From the NCBI RefSeq assembly GCF_028389875.1, contig NC_084677.1, positions 11,574,017 through 11,638,016 on the forward strand: DNA of 64,000 nucleotides, in the 5' to 3' direction. This document shows, piece by piece, positions 20,535-30,929 of the stretch (its first letter is position 1; every line of letters begins with the position of its first letter). The notes beneath the pieces were generated by a model, which saw only the letters and a list, made by a program, of their open reading frames with translations, ran no database searches and was not told where the DNA came from. A program made the position numbers and the translations under genes. This DNA is from Rhea pennata. Taxonomy: Eukaryota > Chordata > Aves > Rheiformes > Rheidae.

Positions 20535-21353
20535 ATGCTTGTCTCTTGTAGGAATATGGTGAAAGAAGACTTAAACCAGAAACAAGTATATGAAAGTGGC
20601 CCAGGTTATTGCAAGGCAGCAACTCACCTTACACACAGGCATTCTTTGTTGAACAACTCTCAAAATCACAGTAGCAGTTTACGAAAAGAATTACTTTATT
20701 TTAAGGTCAGGAATTGTTCAGTCTTTAATACTATACCTTTGCATTATATCAGCAAGAAAATGCTCCCAAGTTTGAGTGAATCAGCAGTGAGAAACTCAAG
20801 TACAGCTGCTTCTTCAAAGGATTCACTTTGTCTGGATTTTTCTTCTGAGAAAGACAGACTTGATAAGGTTTCTCTCTGCATTAACAGTACTTCAGTAAAG
20901 AGCTGGATGGAGAAAGTTTGTTTTGCTAGAGACTTGAGTAGCTGGTGCTGTCCAGGAGACAACATTGTATGTTTTGCACGTTTCTGGCTGTCAAAGTTGC
21001 AGTATAATCCAAACCTGTGGTCTCTGGAATTGGAAAGGAGTGGCAGCATACAGAATAAATTGCAGCTTCCATTTCCTGAAGAATTAGAATTTGGTGGACT
21101 TTCTGGTCTTTATTCTATTCTAGTTGCCTCACTGAGTGAATATACTGTGGGACTCTTAAACAACCAGAAACCATGTTTTTTTCTTTGTTACTTAAGCCTT
21201 GTATCTTCAGAGCAAACAATTGGATACAAGAAAATGCTTTCAAACATAAAATGTGTGACAAATAATTTTCTCATCATACAGCTAGTAACTTTTGTGCTAA
21301 CTTTTGCACTAGCAAGTCTCTGGTATGCAGTAGCAAAGGTAAAAAAGTACTGA
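20535..21353 (+). CDS. FAM220A: FAM220A-like protein (272 aa)
   Basis: An intact single-exon ORF of 272 residues. The C-terminal third aligns with mammalian FAM220A as I know it. The best anchor is SEQTIGYKKML (residues 225–235) against SKQTIEFKKML, preceded by a similar LxSIL…/LYSIL stretch. Mammalian FAM220A (SIPAR) binds STAT3 and favours its dephosphorylation in the nucleus. The rest is poorly conserved, which is typical of this family. Residues 245–266 form a strong hydrophobic segment followed by KVKKY at the very end, which suggests a tail anchor. An in-frame TGA lies 15 nt upstream of the ATG. A second ATG at 20,556 follows a possible acceptor (cttgtag|GAATATGG) and could be the start in another isoform. 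Its position between RAC1 and CYTH3 and its strand match the human order. Confidence 0.75.
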   Translation: MLVSCRNMVKEDLNQKQVYESGPGYCKAATHLTHRHSLLNNSQNHSSSLRKELLYFKVRNCSVFNTIPLHYISKKMLPSLSESAVRNSSTAASSKDSLCLDFSSEKDRLDKVSLCINSTSVKSWMEKVCFARDLSSWCCPGDNIVCFARFWLSKLQYNPNLWSLELERSGSIQNKLQLPFPEELEFGGLSGLYSILVASLSEYTVGLLNNQKPCFFLCYLSLVSSEQTIGYKKMLSNIKCVTNNFLIIQLVTFVLTFALASLWYAVAKVKKY

Positions 21354-23322
21354 AATTTTAATTACTATTTTTATCATTAATAGAATTAAACTGATTTAAT
21401 TAGAGACAAGGTTACAGTTAAGGTTTTAGTGAGAAGTAGACAGCTAAAGTAAAATAATGTGTGTAACTGCTAGTAAAACTGGCTATTGAATAGCAGGGAT
21501 TATTTTTAATATGGAATATCTGCCTCTGAGTGAAAAGAATCTTAAAACTGTGTGGGACTTCTACAGGTCTCCTATTAACACTAGACTAGAACTCTATTTG
21601 ACTCTTTAGTATGGATCCTTTGTTTCTGTATTTGCTGAGTGCTGTGGCTACTGTTTACAATCATTTCTAATGAAACTTTCTTGTAGAATGGAATTCCTAC
21701 TCTGTGAATCCAACAGCAACAACTAGTCATTAAAACACCTAGAACTGGAAAGCTATTGAGAAAAAGGTTGGGGGAGGCCTTCAGCATAGCATAATTTTCA
21801 GCAGTGTATTTTTCAAATATGGTACTGCTGTAATTTAAACAATATCTCATGAATTTCATTGGGCTGCAGTTAAATGGGCACACTATAAATAATTTTGTAA
21901 AGGAACATTTCATTTCCTTGAAAAAGATTATCACTTTGGCAGAGTGGAGCAAGCCTGTTGAAATCAATAGAGCTACTTGTGAATAAGAATTTTCAGGAAT
22001 GTGTTCCATTGGGCAGTTAGATGGGGAAACTTAATGTGCAATAGGTCAAACTTAGTGACTTAGTGTGCTGTGGACTTGCCTGAAGAGGGAAATATTGATA
22101 TGGTGAGTTGGATGCATGTCAGCTTGCTCTTCACTGAATTCAAAGTGAGGACTAGATGCAGAGTAAACTTAAGCTAGTGATCTATACACTAAGCATCCCT
22201 TTTGCTTCTAGCTTACTTCACTTAGGAAACAAAATAAGCAATGTTGCATTCAGTCTGAGTTGCATTCACCTTGAAAGTCAGTAGAGTTTCTAGTGTAGCA
22301 TTTCTTTGCTTGTTAGCTCACTGCACAAAAGCCTTATGTAAGAAGCCTGACATTATGAAGATGAACTGCTAGTTATCAATGTTATGGGAAGAAATATTAG
22401 CTTTTTTAAAGCATAGGTGAGTGCTGAAAGTAAGATATGCCAGTTCTTGTGTTAAATGATATTTTGTGTTTTTTATTATCCCCATTGATTGGCTATTTCT
22501 TCTGGATGCTAGAAGAGATTAAAAGCCATTTGTTTTAATTTAGACTAACTTTTTCATGGGTGTATGGCTCTTAACTTCTAAGCTTTTGACCACATGATTA
22601 CTAGTCAAAAATTGCCAGAAACGTCAATGTTATAATGGATTATATAAGTAATAATTTTGACAGCAAGTTTTCTTGCAGTCAAACTGTTCATGCTGTTCCT
22701 TCCCCTTTCCACTGCTGCAGTTTATCCCCTTGCAGTCATATTGGCACAAGTGCTTGTGGATCAAGATTGCTGAAATAATGTGGATTTAAAACCCCAAAAT
22801 GCCAGAAACAGACATTTCCCACAAAGGTTATGGTGTTAAATTGTCCCTGTATACAGCTTGACCCTAAAAACAGCTGGCAGAGCTGAAGTCACAGGAATGA
22901 AGGTGGGGAGGAACTGAAACCTATTTAAGCTGGCTTGACTGCTAAAGAAATTGTGCAACTGCATCTTATCTCTCTAATTAACTATATAGGTAAAGGAAAA
23001 AATCTCTTCCTGTATAGTGTTCTTTTTTTCTAACCTTTGTACCTAAACACAACCCTGCTGCCACAACTGATTGCTTGGATTTCCTCTATAAGGAATCTGT
23101 TGGTGCAGCAGTTAATACTAAAGAGCTGCTCTGTTGGGCTGAACAGCTTGGCCTAGAGTGTTCTCTTCCCTGATGTATGTCATTTGGGAATTGTGCGCTT
23201 ATGGAACCATGGTTATATACAAAAAAGGTGGTAAGTAATACTGTTAGATGAATGAGCAAGAAGAGTAGCTAAGGCATAAAAGCATTAATCCTGTTTTTAT
23301 GCACTTACTGATGGTGATTTTT

Positions 23323-23341
23323 AAAAAAAAAAGGGGGGGGG
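23323..23341. repeat. A10–G9 homopolymer junction
   Basis: Ten A followed directly by nine G, then AGGGG. One of several A-to-G (or C-to-T on the other strand) junctions in the window. Confidence 0.9.
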
Positions 23342-24816
23342 AGGGGAAGAGAAAAAACAAGAGAAACAACTTAGAGTTTAAATGTATATACAGTGGCATG
23401 TCAGGAATTTTTTTTAATGGATAATAAGCCTATTCAGGAGAGGATCTTGGAATGTTGGATTGTATTATGTGTCACAGTCAGGATAACAAAGTCATGTTGT
23501 AAGCAAAACTTGCATTGAGTTAGTGGCCTTTAATCACTATTACAGGATCACTTTAAATGACTACAATACAGATAAGCAATGTGATGATGGTTATTTGTAT
23601 ACTATATGTACAATGAACATGAGTTTTAAAGAATGTTTCAAGTGAATGGATTTAGTCCATTTTAACATAGTTTATGTACTTTGCCTTGGATTTTATTGCT
23701 TAAAACCTAAAAGGTATCTTTAACTTGAACATTCCATGTGAAATTAAAATAAAGGCTAGTTTAGTATGCTAAAATCTCACATAATATGTTGCACTTTAAG
23801 CTTGGGAAGGTCATAAATTGAAAGTGGTAGTCTTGCACTAATAAAACTATTAAACTGGCAGAAACAACACTGGCAGCGACAACACTCAAATGACTTTTTT
23901 TCCTCTTTAAGGGGAGAATAATGAACCATAATGATGGCAATTCTTTGAAACTATATATAAATCAAACAATATATTTAGGCTATTATTCCCTTCACGCACA
24001 TGGCTTGATGTTAAGTCATCTCAAAGGATGGAAAATGTCTCAGCTAAGAATCAGTTTGTAGGGAGTTTTGTGGCCTCTGAAGGCAGATACAAAAACTGCT
24101 TTTCTAAGTAAATGTGCTGTTAGGGTTGAGACTGACTTGGAGAACTTATTGTGTAGAGCAATAACATTTTTAATAGGGATAAGGGACTTCTAAAATTAAC
24201 CAGGATTTGCCTCCTTCTAGTCCTTATCTAATCATGATGTGTTTTTAGTATTGAAAAGAGGGGTTTCTAAGCAAAATCTAAAAGTTCCCCATATCAACTC
24301 TAATGCTTTTTAAAATGTTATTTGTCAGTGTCCAGATCCCTCCCGAGTTTCATTCCTGCCATTAGAAAACACGTAAATTCAGTAAGAAAATATTCACTGT
24401 TTACAGAGAATTGCCTAGCAGTTTCCCATAAACATACATGGGAGGGGAATGTTACTATATGGTGCACTGCTTCACAAAAGAAGATAGTTTTCAAAGTGAG
24501 TACACAGAGTCTGCATGTGGGTAAAACCCATATTATCATAGTATGATGTTGGAATGCTTATGCAAACTTTTACTTTCTGGCATTACAATGCAAAATGCAG
24601 TAGAGATGGTGATGTGCTTCTCAATGTGGTACTAGTGCAGTCTTAATCATCTATATACATCATTATGCATCATGAAGCAGTGAAGCTGCTGTCTGTAGAC
24701 TTTTTTAGCTTCTTGCTGCTTTTTCAGAGCTGTGTTTTTTTTTTTTTTTGGTGGGTGGGGAGAGGGGAACTGTAAAGATGGCACTTTCTTAAACATTTCC
24801 AAAGCTTGCTTTCCCC

Positions 24817-24831
24817 CCCCCCCCCCGCCTT
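24817..24831. repeat. C14 homopolymer
   Basis: A run of about fourteen C; a T run with G-rich flank (near 24,737–24,765) lies just upstream. Confidence 0.9.
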
Positions 24832-26660
24832 GTTGTAGGTACACACCTTTTAATTTTTGGAAGGAGTGAGCCTGTAACCACTTTGCATACCAACTGATAT
24901 AACAACTTATTGTCAAGTGTATGTTTTCTTGTTTTGTTTGTTTTTTTTCTTTTCCAAATTACGGCTTGGGTCCTACCTGTTTTATTTCCCTTCTTTCCTC
25001 TCTACCACTTCTGAGCATGTGTGCATGATAGTGTTCTGTTCCATTTCAGCCACACTCCCCAGTAATTATGTACAGCACATCAACAGAAAACAAAGAGATG
25101 TAAGCATCCTTACTTTGTCATTTGGATGTCTGACAAGTGGTATATCTGACAGAGTGGTAGGTAGCTAACGTGACATGTTCTGCTTTTCTTCACAGCAGCT
25201 GCTTTGATTAAGATCTAATATTTAGGAATCCAAACTTATGCATGTTTTCTGTGCTGCAGTCAATAATTGGGGGGGGACCATTTTAAGGATTTTTTAAGTC
25301 AAAAATTAATGATGATTCCCCCTTTTGAAATTTGAGACTACAAAGTATCTAATTATCAATAAAGAACAACTTTGATAGAACTTTCAAATAATCAGTTTGT
25401 TGAAAATAAAAATACTAATGGATCTGCTCAGATTACTAAATATATAAAGACACATACCACTCTGACATTTGATGTGAAAATAACATGGAAGTGTGAGCTA
25501 GCATCATGCTATCCGTCTGTACCATCAAGTACACTATTGGTGTGTACTTTTAAATTAATCCTGTATTGCAACCTGAAATCTCAGTGATCTCAGTCTTTCT
25601 GGAATTTGTGATACTAGATTCAAACCAGTACAGATTGTTTTGTCATTAACAATGAAACAACCCACTTGAAATATAATCACTTTTAGAAAATGGCCCAAAG
25701 GACTTCCAGAAAGAAATCTGCCTTAAAAGGATTCAATTTATTTTTTTTGGTCTTGATATATTTATATTTTATTTTGAAAAATCTTTCTCCCTCCTTTGGG
25801 AGATCAATACAGATATAAACTGACTGCAAAAATGGTAAATCTAAAAGTAGGACTGTTCTTTAATCTTCTGGTTATAGTTATTTTTATCTAATATCAAATA
25901 TAGAAATACCTGGATGTAATTCCTACTTTCATTCTAAAAAGTAAGTAAATCTAAATCTTAGTGCCCAATTCATAAATTGAAGTTGATAAGCATTCTGTGA
26001 ACATTCTCAAAAATGGGTTTTACACTCTATTGATGACTAATGCTAACATTTAAATGGTGACATATATAATACTTCCTGTGAACTGTGATTTTGTCCGTGC
26101 AAAACAATTTTAGTCTGTAGCCTTAATCTTGGGCCTAAATGTGTGGTTTGTTATTTTGTTGTTTGCTTTTTTTAATTGTAATGTGGGAGATTGAGAAGTC
26201 TGGCACAAACCATCTCTGTTGCACAGAAAGATGTTTACAACTTTGTATGTATTTTAGAACTTTTATTATAACACTTTTTAACTTGAGAGAGGAATTTCCA
26301 TAGTAAACTTGAAACTTGTTGCCCTAATGAGGTTAATACAGACTTTTTAATAATATAGAATGCTATCTAAGCTTCTGGAAGTTGTCAATGAATTGTGATG
26401 CTGCTTGCTTAAACCACAGGAGGGAGTTAAAACATTAGTCTTCTGAATATTTTCAGTTATGGCATAGACTTAGTGCATTTCAGTTTACAAATATGCTGAA
26501 TTTTACTTGTCTTATGTTTTGTTACTGCAATAGTGTAATGTACAAAATCAATACACAATGGTAACTTATTGTAACTGTTTACAATTGAACTCTGAATACC
26601 AGTTGATGGGTTTCATCAAGCTATCTAAAAATAGAAATAAAAGCCTTTTAAAAATGATCT

Positions 26661-28395
26661 TCTGCCTGTGCTGAACAGAACAACAGTTTTGGTGCTTCTC
26701 ATTCTAATTTTTCATTCTACAAATTGCACAGATGAGCTTGTTAGAAATGAGATGTGCAAATAACTTAAGCTTCTCTTTCTGCCCATATAAAGTCACAGAT
26801 GGACAGTGGCTGACTTTTTCAGAGATAAAATTTTGGAAATGTGCATTTATCAAATCCCATCATCCCAAACAAATTTTTAATCTGTGTGAGAATAAAAGTG
26901 TGGTTATGCTTAGCCTTGGAAACTTGGTATCTGAGCAATAGGCTAGCTCAATTGTGTTAGCCAACAATGTTCATAGGCATTCTTCTTGCACTTTTTTTTA
27001 TGGCACATTTCAATAAAACAGCAAAATTTAATGTAATTTTAAGATATTTCCCAACTAAACAGGTCTAATCTTGTACTGCAATCTCATTGAGAAGGGGAAA
27101 GCAAGTCACGCTAACTGTAGAAAGGACTAAGCAATTCTCTTGTGAAACTCTGGACAACATTGCTGGGTATTTCTTGTGAGTATTAAATCACTGTGGTATT
27201 AACAGATATTCCAGAGGGTGGTGTTTTGTGAGTGTTTCCCCCCCCCCCCCCAAATTAAATATTCACATGAAAGGAGTGGAATAAATGTTTATCCTCTGCT
27301 TAATGTTGAGCATGGAAAAACAAAAAAGCCCCAAACATTTCAACTTTCATCTCTCTTCTGGAAGCTGCTCTCAGCTGATTTTTGATTCTAGACTCAAGAC
27401 ATAATTAACTTAGGGCTTTTGTTAGAATTCTGAGGGCCTTGATGCCACAAGTGATAAACGCTGAGGAAGTATGCTATTGTTTTATGTGCTCTATTTACTC
27501 TGTAGAGAGACTGTATTAACAAGTGTGAAGCAAAGCATGACACCTCGAATACAAAATTAACATGTACTCTTAATGATAAAAGCTGAGTGTCATTTCCCTC
27601 ATTTCCTACAAAGAAGTAGAGGGAGGAAAATGAATGCAGTAAGCACAATGAAGTTTTGGCAAGTATTTAGACATCCACAGTTTATGAAGCGTATCAGCTA
27701 TTTGGTTCACCCTTGAGCTTCACTGTAGATTTCTTATTGCTTCTGGAAGCTGCATGATACACACTAAAGCAATATTTTGGCTGGACAGGACATTCCAGCT
27801 AATTCACTGGCACAATGATGTGACCCAGCCCTAATTATTAATCTTGCTATCATTTTCAGACAGATTGTCAGTAGTTGTATGTGGGTGGGTGTGTGCATAG
27901 AGGCATGATACCTGCAGCACACATGCAACTTCAAGGGGTTCAGAATACACTGGCAAATAAACTTGGGAAAAGATGTATTAAAGCAGGCGTGCCAAAATAT
28001 TCTAACAGATTTAAGGTGGTGATCTTTGGCTTTGAGACAGTGTATGACAGGCCATAAAAACCTGAAGATTCTGCTGAAAACATCCACATCTCTTAAGAAA
28101 AAGAATAAAAAAAGATAAATAGATGATGCTTACATTTCACTTTAAAGAAGGGAGAGAGGTCTAATTATCGAACAGCGTGCTTTGCTTGTAAAACACGTTG
28201 CAAGTCTTCTGTTAGTGCTATTTCTATTTAGTATCATATTTTCTGTGTGTATCAAAATGCTCATTTATGTATCTTTAACCTCGCAGTTCAAAAGACAAAA
28301 ACACAAATATGCACATTTTGTAATTCTTTCAAATCTTATGCGTTCTGTTGAAACTATCCCTAAGGGCAAATGAACAAAATCAAAATTTAAGTCAA
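26661..28395. other. Intergenic sequence
   Basis: No gene seen with confidence. Contains a C run at about 27,238–27,250. Confidence 0.5.
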
Positions 28396-28403
28396 ACGCT
28401 CAC

Positions 28404-28451
28404 CTCTTGCTCATTGAACAAAAATCCAGCACCGGTGAGGTGTTCCCCCCC
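28404..28451 (-). CDS. Gene 'beta' possible downstream exon (HLTGAGFLFNEQE)
   Basis: Minus strand. HLTGAGFLFNEQE reads into an excellent donor CAAGAG|gtgagc in phase 0. If unspliced, the frame stops four codons later, which would make this a terminal exon. The acceptor side is unclear because a G10 tract (minus strand) lies where the pyrimidine tract should be. Possible AG sites at the G run or at ctcctag upstream fit the two donor options of the exon at 28,959–29,085. The upper border is approximate. Confidence 0.25.
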
Positions 28452-28958
28452 CCCTTTTTTATGCTAGGAGCTGGAGCCTGTAATAACTTTCTCTGTGAAT
28501 TATTCACAAATAACCCTTCCAAACACACTGATGTTGCCTAGCCTCCTATAATCAAAAAAAAAAAATCTGCTCTACAGCAGAGGGTCTCAAATCTCCTTTG
28601 AAATTTTACCCTTACATTCCAAGTATTGCACGTTGGCTACATGCATGTATGGCATGCTCCAGAGCTAGAATAGTTGCAACCTTTCTAACTTCTGGTCTTT
28701 GCTTGCAGTAAGACTTCCCTAGAATTAAAAAAGCAAACTGTGAGGATAAATAGGTCTATTAATTTGGATTGTTCCCCTCTTTGGATATACTATAAATAGA
28801 AGTAATTTTATGAACTGTGTAACACCTAAGAACTTGCTTGTTCATCCTTAGGTATTTGTCATGTTAGGTCAGATTTGCAGACGATGAATTTTCTATCACT
28901 CAATCAGGCTGAAAGTAGGAGATTACCACAGAAACTAGACTTACTTGTCTGTCCTCAC

Positions 28959-29085
28959 CTAGTCGAGAAAGACTGACATCTTTAACAGTTTCCAAAGTCA
29001 GAGAGCCTTCTTTTATCTTCCGTTCCCCTCCAGCTGCTGAGTGATAGTATCTGTGCAGACGATAGCGGGTTTCAAGTCCTTCACT
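28959..29085 (-). CDS. Gene 'beta' coding exon (RYRLHRYYHS)
   Basis: Minus strand, acceptor cactacataccag|AGTGAA, 42 codons: SEGLETRYRLHRYYHSAAGG, then ERKIKEGSLTLETVKDVSLS and RL. It leaves at CTAG|gtgagg (phase 1), or at GACAA|gtaagt (28,945, phase 0, adding GEDRQ). It enters in phase 0, matching the exon at 29,325–29,517. A second acceptor at 29,111 would enter in phase 1. Codon choice and residue mix look like real protein. The family is not recognised. The opposite strand is also open here, so strand is supported by the linked exons. Confidence 0.55.
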
Positions 29086-29324
29086 CTGGTATGTAGTGTG
29101 TTCCCTACGATCTGCCGGTTAAAATAAAAGCTGTTTGGTTTGCGTGGTCACTGTCAAACATGAGTTTCAGAGCTCTTCCTCGCATTTTCTTTCAGTGTCT
29201 ATAATCATTAACTTGCAATTGCTAACTGTACTTTCTGTTTTCTTTTTAGTTAGCTAAACTCCTTAGTTGCCAATATCAACAATCTAGAAGTCTGTAAAGA
29301 TTTTCATCATTGGATTTTTATTAC

Positions 29325-29517
29325 AGTCACTTCATCAAGCTTCTTTTGCACTTGCTCAATGTAAAGTTTATTCATATAGTATCCATAAGGCACTGTAGCC
29401 TTTCCTGAATGGACTGTTTTAGTAGTGTCTTTTTCTTCCATATAGGAAGTGCTTCTTTGTAGGCCATTTGAAATAGCATTGGCCAAAGCTTCAACTCCAC
29501 GTTTGTATATATAGTTA
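29325..29517 (-). CDS. Gene 'beta' largest coding exon (64 codons)
   Basis: Minus strand, acceptor gcatttttttatag|TAACT. The frame reads NYIYKRGVEALANAISNGLQ, then RSTSYMEEKDTTKTVHSGKA and TVPYGYYMNKLYIEQVQKKL with DEVT. It exits in phase 0 at ACT|gtaata, or six bases earlier at GAA|gtgact. If unspliced, it stops after IKIQ. It enters with 1 nt, matching the exon at 29,576–29,646. A 64-codon exon free of stops, with protein-like composition and matched phases on both sides, is the strongest single piece of evidence for this gene. Confidence 0.6.
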
Positions 29518-29575
29518 CTATAAAAAAATGCTCTCTCAGTGAAAATACCTCTAGTAAAGTCTTTGTTACTGATAC

Positions 29576-29646
29576 ATACTTGTCAAACCCAGCAGCTGAT
29601 CTGCCTGGGAAGGAACTGAACTTCTACCTCCTAGCAGATACTCTAG
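29576..29646 (-). CDS. Gene 'beta' coding exon (LEYLLGGRSSVPSQADQLLG)
   Basis: Minus strand, good acceptor tcattatttatcacag|CTAGAG. Phase 0 entry gives LEYLLGGRSSVPSQADQLLG, then LTS, and exit in phase 2 at AGTAT|gtatca. A nearby donor ACAA|gtatgt would break the frame of the next exon. Joined to the previous exon it reads QQDRLTLEKLEYLLGGRSS, a smooth continuation. Confidence 0.5.
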
Positions 29647-30162
29647 CTGTGATAAATAATGACATATACCAGATGACTCTTTTCAAACTAACATACAAAA
29701 GCTTGAAAGGTGAGGAATAAACTATATGCTGCTACATTTGGCATTCAAATGCTATTAGTAGAAGCACCCACTTTTTTCTTTTCTATTCTTTTCTTTTCTC
29801 TTTTCAGAGGCAATAGATCTGAAATCGGCAGACAGAAAGCCTAAAATAAGAAACAGTGAACCAGTCTAATGAACTTAAAGTCAGCTCTTTATTATAAAGT
29901 TCTTTTATATCCATACAATTACTTTAGATTTGCTTTAATGACTTATTTTTTCCCCTGATACTAGCTGATACATTACTTAGAAAAAGACCGAGAAAGAAAG
30001 AAAAAGCACTTTGAGCATGTTCTTTGTTTAATTTTGATAGATCATTTTGCCAGCAAAACAGGATGAGACGTGAATTACAGCATGAGACAAAAGACAACAT
30101 AGATACAAACTATCATTTTTATGTTATGACATAAATTCTGTCAAAAAGCTCAAGCTTGCCTT

Positions 30163-30179
30163 TTTTTTTTTTTTTTTTG
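30163..30179. repeat. T-rich homopolymer
   Basis: A T run of about 18; a second run of about 25 T lies at 30,397–30,420. Both fall between gene beta exons. Confidence 0.85.
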
Positions 30180-30860
30180 AGGTGCCGTTAAATAAGTATT
30201 AGAAACGGGCTTAGCGAGAACTAAAAAAAAAGAAGTAGTATTTTCTATCTGTTTTACAGGAAAGGGAAATTATACTTTTACCATTTTTTCTTCAGTTGTT
30301 ATTTCTGTTCTCTCTTCAGTCCTACATACACCTTATCAAAATCTAGAATGAGGAGGTAAAGTAGTCCATTCTAAATTTGAAGAAAGCCAGAAAGCTTTTT
30401 TTTTTTTTTTTTTTTTTTTTCATTTAGAAAGTATAGGGACTATGAAATTTGATACTAGGATTTATCTGTTAAGTAAATTAAAGTGGTTTTAGGAGGGCAA
30501 ATCTCAGCTTCAATCCTGTAATCCAATCACACACGATCAGTACTGATGCTCTGCCTTGGCTTAATTGGAGCCCTGTAAGCATGAGGACCTTCCTACATGA
30601 ACTAAATTGCAAGGTCAGGGCTTACGTGTTTTATAGGAATTCCTTTAAATTTAGACTAAGTTTAAAGTCCAGGCCCATTGACAGTCCAGTCAATAATGTG
30701 AATCTTCCCAGTGACTTGGACGGAAAGCACAGTCACCTCCTAGATAAATATTACATGGGAATACTAAAGGGCACAAAAACCAAAGCCACATATTACAACA
30801 TTCTTTAGCTACTTAGAATGATAAAGCGATTTGCCAATCACAGCCACTTAAATTACTTAC

Positions 30861-30922
30861 CTTTTCTAGTGTTAGTCTATCTTGCTGCCAGTAATGACAA
30901 ATCAGCTTCCCAGTACCATATA
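30861..30922 (-). CDS. Gene 'beta' coding exon (VYGTGKLICHYWQQDRLTLEK)
   Basis: A 62-nt minus-strand exon with a near-consensus donor GAAAAG|gtaagtaa and acceptor tgaatttatag|TATATGG. It enters with 2 nt and reads YGTGKLICHYWQQDRLTLEK, leaving in phase 0. Entry phase fits the exon at 34,493–34,558 and exit phase fits 29,576–29,646. Confidence 0.55.
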
Positions 30923-30929
30923 CTATAAA

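Larger units (their letters stand above)
21354..26660 (+). other. FAM220A 3'UTR and downstream sequence
   Basis: No clear plus-strand coding sequence. AATAAA signals occur at 23,748–23,753 and 26,636–26,641. The second is preceded by several TGTA motifs and followed by a TG-rich stretch, so a long 3'UTR ending near 26.66 kb is plausible but unproven. The 142-codon minus ORF at 21,581–22,009 shows no recognisable protein. A minus-strand candidate near 24,652–24,728 is described under findings. Confidence 0.4.

Noticed and set aside
20744-21049. 101-codon minus-strand ORF inside FAM220A
   Set aside because: Antisense shadow of the FAM220A-like ORF.
21581-22009. 142-codon minus-strand ORF downstream of FAM220A
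   Set aside because: No recognisable protein, no supporting splice sites or phase link; may be chance in a 3'UTR.
29765-29870. Plus-strand 3' exon (after ttttcttttctcttttcag) encoding AIDLKSADRKPKIRNSEPV
   Set aside because: The pyrimidine tract is a TTTTC microsatellite and no upstream plus-strand exon with a matching phase was found.
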